Positions 13,082 through 16,042 of a DNA stretch of 16,042 nucleotides are shown here, piece by piece. The notes below the pieces were generated by a model, which had not been told where the DNA came from, did not search any database, and was given only the letters and a program-made list of their open reading frames with translations. Each line of letters starts with the position of its first letter. Position 1 is the stretch's first letter. The position numbers and the translations under genes are program-made. This DNA is from Halobacteriales archaeon QH_8_67_36 (lineage in GTDB: Archaea > Halobacteriota > Halobacteria > Halobacteriales > Haloarculaceae). The DNA lies in NCBI GenBank assembly GCA_003021755.1, contig PXQZ01000127.1, positions 1 to 16,042 on the forward strand, written 5' to 3'.

Positions 13082-14567
13082 CCATCTCCCCGTCCTGCTG
13101 GTCGTCGTCCCGGTACTCGGTGCGACCGTGCCGCTGGTGGCGAGTCTCTACACGGACCGCGCCGGCTGGGGCGTCGCCGCCGCGACGATGCTCGTCCACG
13201 CCGTGCTCGCGGCCCTGCTCGCACAGCAGGTCCGGACCGGCGGCGTCGTCAGCTACGCCGTCGGCGGCTTCGCGCTGCCCTACGGCATCGAGCTCGTCGT
13301 CGACGGGCTCTCGCTGGCGGTCGTCGCGCTCGTCAGCGCCATCTCGCTGGGCGTGCTGGCGTACGCCGGACAGGCCGGCCCACACGAGAACAGCTTCTAC
13401 AGCCAGTTCCTCCTGCTGGTGGCCGGGCTCACGGGGATGACGGTGACCGGCGACGTGTTCAACCTCTACGTCTTCCTCGAAATCACCGGGCTCGCGGCCT
13501 ACGGGCTCGTCGCCAGCGGCCGGGAGGCCAGTGCCGCCGTCGCGGCGCTGAAGTACCTCATCATCGGGACCGTCGGCGCCTCGCTGTACCTGCTGGGGGT
13601 CGGCTACGCGCTGGCGGCCACCGGGACGCTGAACATGGCGGACCTGAGTACGAAACTCGCGGCCGCCGGCTACGACTCCACGCTCGTTCTGACCGCCTTC
13701 GGGCTGATGGTCGGCGGACTGAGCGTCAAAGTCGCCCTGTTCCCGCTGCACACCTGGCAGCCCGACGCCTACGCACACTCGCCCGACAGCGTCAGCGCGT
13801 TTATCTCCGCGCTGGTGTCGACGGTGTCGGCCTACGCGCTCGCCCGCCTGCTGTTCTCCGTCTTCACCGTCGAGTTCCTGACGGCGGTGCCCGCGGCGCG
13901 GTGGGCGCTCGTCGCCGTCGCGTCGGTGAGCATCGTCGCCGGGTCGGCGTTGGCGGTGTCACAGTCGAACGTCCAGCGGATGCTGGCGTACTCCTCGGTG
14001 TCGCAGTTGGGACTCGTCATCGCCGGCTTCGCCGTCGCAACGCCCATCGCCGTCCTCGGCGCGACAGTCCACCTCGTAGGCCACGCCGTGATGAAGGGCG
14101 GTCTCTTCGCCGCCTCCGGCATCATCGAGCGCGAGACGGGCGCGACCACGGTCGGCGGCTACGCCGGGATGGGGAGTCGGACGCCGCTGGCCGCCGGTTC
14201 CTTCGCCGTCCTCGCGCTGGGGATGGTCGGCGTCCCCCCCGCCATCGGCTTCGTCGGCAAGTGGTACATCCTCGTCGGCGCCATCGAGGCCGGGCTGTGG
14301 CCGGTCGTCGCCGTCCTGCTGCTCAGCACGCTGCTGACGCTCGCGTACTTCGCCCGCCTGGGCGAGCGGCTCTACTTCGCCGAGGCGACCATCCGCGACG
14401 AGGGAGCCGTCGCCGACGGCGGCGAGCACACCGACGGCGGCACGACCGTCTCGACCGGGATGCTCGCAGTCGTCGTCCTCGCGGCCGTCCTCGCGGTGGC
14501 ACTGACCGCGGCCGTCCCGGCACTCGAACAGCTTCTGACCGATACGTTGCCGCCACTACTCCAATGA
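13074..14567 (+). CDS. mnhD: Mrp antiporter subunit D-like proton channel (NuoN/M type)
   Basis: A 497-residue antiporter-like subunit with about 14 membrane helices. Conserved ionisable residues include E136 in TM5 (FLEITGLAAYG), K219 in TM7 (SVKVALFPLHTW), H226, K341 (HAVMKGGLF) and K396 in TM12 (GFVGKWY). The usual TM8 lysine is absent: the helix reads SALVSTVSAYALARLL with T250 at that place. A hydrophilic, acidic segment near the end (RDEGAVADGGEHTDGG, about 442-457) precedes the last helix. The ATG at 13074 is chosen over the longer frame because it starts immediately before the first helix and gives the overlapping-gene arrangement seen throughout the operon. The stop overlaps the next gene by 4 nt. 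Confidence 0.9.
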   Translation: MIDHLPVLLVVVPVLGATVPLVASLYTDRAGWGVAAATMLVHAVLAALLAQQVRTGGVVSYAVGGFALPYGIELVVDGLSLAVVALVSAISLGVLAYAGQAGPHENSFYSQFLLLVAGLTGMTVTGDVFNLYVFLEITGLAAYGLVASGREASAAVAALKYLIIGTVGASLYLLGVGYALAATGTLNMADLSTKLAAAGYDSTLVLTAFGLMVGGLSVKVALFPLHTWQPDAYAHSPDSVSAFISALVSTVSAYALARLLFSVFTVEFLTAVPAARWALVAVASVSIVAGSALAVSQSNVQRMLAYSSVSQLGLVIAGFAVATPIAVLGATVHLVGHAVMKGGLFAASGIIERETGATTVGGYAGMGSRTPLAAGSFAVLALGMVGVPPAIGFVGKWYILVGAIEAGLWPVVAVLLLSTLLTLAYFARLGERLYFAEATIRDEGAVADGGEHTDGGTTVSTGMLAVVVLAAVLAVALTAAVPALEQLLTDTLPPLLQ

Positions 14568-16042
14568 CAGACGTCGCATCCCTCCGACCGCTGGCCGCTG
14601 TACTCGTGAGCGCAGTGGCCATCCCCGTCATCCTCTCGCTACGGTCCCGCCCCGACGTTCGCGAGGGGGTTACCCTCACCGTCGCGGGCGCGAAACTCGC
14701 CATCGTCGCCAGCATGGTGCCCGGCGTCCTCTCGGGTACCGTCTACGTCACGCGGATCGCCGACTTCGGCAACGGACTTGCGATCGCCCTTCGGGCCGAC
14801 GCGCTGGGCATCCTCTTTGGCCTGCTCGCGAGCCTGCTGTGGGTCGTCACGAGCTTCTACTCCATCGGCTACATGCGCGGGCTGAGCGAGCACGCACAGA
14901 CCCGCTACTTCGCCTCGTTCGCGGCGAGTCTCGCCTCGGCCATCGGCGTGGCGTTCGGCGCGAACCTGCTGACACTGTTTGTCTTCTACGAACTGCTGAC
15001 GGTGTCGACGTACCCACTGGTCACCCACGACGAGACCGACCAGGCCCGCGCCGCCGGCCGGAAGTACCTCACGTACACCTTCGGTGGCGGCGTCGCCGTC
15101 CTCGGGGGCACCCTCGTCGTGTTCTTCCTGACCGGGACGGGGACGACGGCCTTTACCCCGGGCGGTATCGAGGCACTCGCGACGGCCGACCCGACGCTCG
15201 CGAAAGCGGCCTTCGCCCTCCTCACCGCGGGCTTTGGCGTGAAAGCCGCGCTGATGCCCGTCCACTCCTGGCTGCCCGACGCGATGGTCGCGCCCACCCC
15301 GGTGTCGGGACTGCTCCACGCGGTGGCAGTCGTCAAGAGCGGCGTGTTCGGTATCGCCCGCGTCGTGCTGGACGTCTTCGGCACGGACCTGATGACCGAC
15401 CTGGGCGTGGCACTGCCGCTGGCTGCCGTCGCCGCGTTCACGCTGCTGGCCGCCAGCGTCATCGCCCTGCGTCAGGACAACCTCAAGCGCCGGCTGGCCT
15501 ACTCGACGATAAGCCAGCTCTCCTACATCGTGCTGGGGTTGGCCCTGCTGGAGGGGAACGCTCTGATTGGGGGGCTGTTGCATATCCCCGCACACGCGTT
15601 CATGAAGCTCACCCTGTTCCTCTGTGCCGGGGCCATCCACGTCGAGACCCACACGGACGACATCAGCGACATGGCCGGCATCGGGCGACGGATGCCGCTG
15701 ACGATGGCTGCCTTCGCCGTCGCCGCGGCGGGGATGGCCGGCATCCCGCTGGTCGCGGGCTTTGTCAGCAAGTGGTATCTCGTCATCGGCGCGCTGGAAG
15801 GCGGGCAGGTGGTGTTCGCCGCCGCGCTGCTGGTTTCGGGCGTCCTCAACGTCGCCTACTTCTGGCCCATCGTCTACCAGGCGTACTTCGAGACGCCGGA
15901 CCACCACGACGAGAAACCGCTCGTCAGCGCCGTCCTCGGGGGCATCGAGGCGGTGCGGCCCGACGGTGGGGAGGGGGAACACGACGACGGTACCGGGGTC
16001 GGCGACTCCCGAGCAGCGTCGGGCCGTGACGGTGTCGAGGCC
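14564..16042 (+). CDS. Second MnhD/MnhA-like proton-channel subunit, 3'-truncated by window edge
   Basis: The frame from the ATG at 14564 (ATGA overlap with mnhD) stays open to the last base, showing 493 residues. It is an antiporter-like subunit of the NuoL/M/N type with a full charge set: E143 in TM5 (FYELLTVSTYP), K227 in TM7 (FGVKAALMPVHSWLPDA), K258 in TM8 (VVKSGVFGIAR), H344/K348 (HAFMKLTLF) and K403 in TM12 (GFVSKWY). After about residue 445 it enters a long acidic, Gly/Asp-rich stretch (DHHDEK ... GEGEHDDGTG) that continues past the edge. More helices would be expected afterwards. It could be a second MnhD or the MnhA core that pairs with the separate MbhD/E-like subunit; the visible part does not decide this. 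Confidence 0.9.
   Translation, partial: MTDVASLRPLAAVLVSAVAIPVILSLRSRPDVREGVTLTVAGAKLAIVASMVPGVLSGTVYVTRIADFGNGLAIALRADALGILFGLLASLLWVVTSFYSIGYMRGLSEHAQTRYFASFAASLASAIGVAFGANLLTLFVFYELLTVSTYPLVTHDETDQARAAGRKYLTYTFGGGVAVLGGTLVVFFLTGTGTTAFTPGGIEALATADPTLAKAAFALLTAGFGVKAALMPVHSWLPDAMVAPTPVSGLLHAVAVVKSGVFGIARVVLDVFGTDLMTDLGVALPLAAVAAFTLLAASVIALRQDNLKRRLAYSTISQLSYIVLGLALLEGNALIGGLLHIPAHAFMKLTLFLCAGAIHVETHTDDISDMAGIGRRMPLTMAAFAVAAAGMAGIPLVAGFVSKWYLVIGALEGGQVVFAAALLVSGVLNVAYFWPIVYQAYFETPDHHDEKPLVSAVLGGIEAVRPDGGEGEHDDGTGVGDSRAASGRDGVEA

Noticed and set aside
14639..15982. A 447-codon open frame on the minus strand opposite the last antiporter subunit
   Set aside because: It is a His/Gln/Gly/Arg-rich, low-complexity shadow of a plus-strand gene with conserved membrane motifs.
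14839..16029. A 396-codon plus-strand frame within the second MnhD-like gene
   Set aside because: It is an Arg-rich alternate frame. The frame from 14564 carries the family residues and stays open to the window end.

Overview
The window is about 16 kb of high-GC DNA with strong G/C third-codon bias, acidic proteins, overlapping ATGA stop-start junctions and several TATA-like boxes about 27 nt upstream of start codons, as expected for leaderless transcripts. Together with a PAN proteasomal ATPase, an archaeal-type Dfp/CoaBC, a CtaA-CtaB fusion and an Mrp antiporter operon carrying a stress-protein-like MnhE fusion, this points to a haloarchaeon (class Halobacteria). The genus cannot be fixed from the window.

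Layout. (1) 1-1100: the 3' part of an IS200/IS605-group (IS1341-type) tnpB with an intact RuvC nuclease core. A highly structured non-coding stretch follows, a probable omega/reRNA region that includes a tandem array of six different short hairpins (885-1068). (2) 1208-6028: a respiratory-oxidase assembly neighbourhood. It holds a heme A/heme O synthase fusion (ctaB), an unknown membrane protein with an intramembrane CxxC, two possible micro-genes, a two-gene ABC-2 exporter (ATPase plus permease), and a convergent DUF420/CtaM-like gene on the minus strand. (3) 6095-7228, minus: a PAN proteasome-activating ATPase that appears to have lost the second half of its OB domain. (4) 7381-9989, plus: a small unknown ORF, a diacylglycerol-kinase-family lipid kinase, and the coenzyme A biosynthesis gene dfp/coaBC with a clear leaderless promoter. 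(5) 10082 to the end, plus: a tightly overlapping Mrp-type Na+/H+ antiporter operon in the order E, F, G, A' (MbhD/MbhE-like C-terminal part of MrpA), B, C, D, and a second D/A-like subunit that runs off the window.

How the genes work together. The ctaB, ABC and DUF420 genes plausibly supply modified heme and assembly factors to a heme-copper terminal oxidase. The Mrp operon uses the resulting proton gradient to expel Na+, a central need of a halophile. PAN unfolds substrates for the 20S proteasome. The lipid kinase and dfp are housekeeping metabolism. The TnpB element is the only mobile component seen.

The observations most worth a second look are the PAN OB-domain deletion (about residues 105-118), the tandem hairpin array behind tnpB, the unknown CxxC membrane protein and ABC exporter inside an oxidase-assembly cluster, and the missing TM8 lysine in the first MnhD-like subunit.
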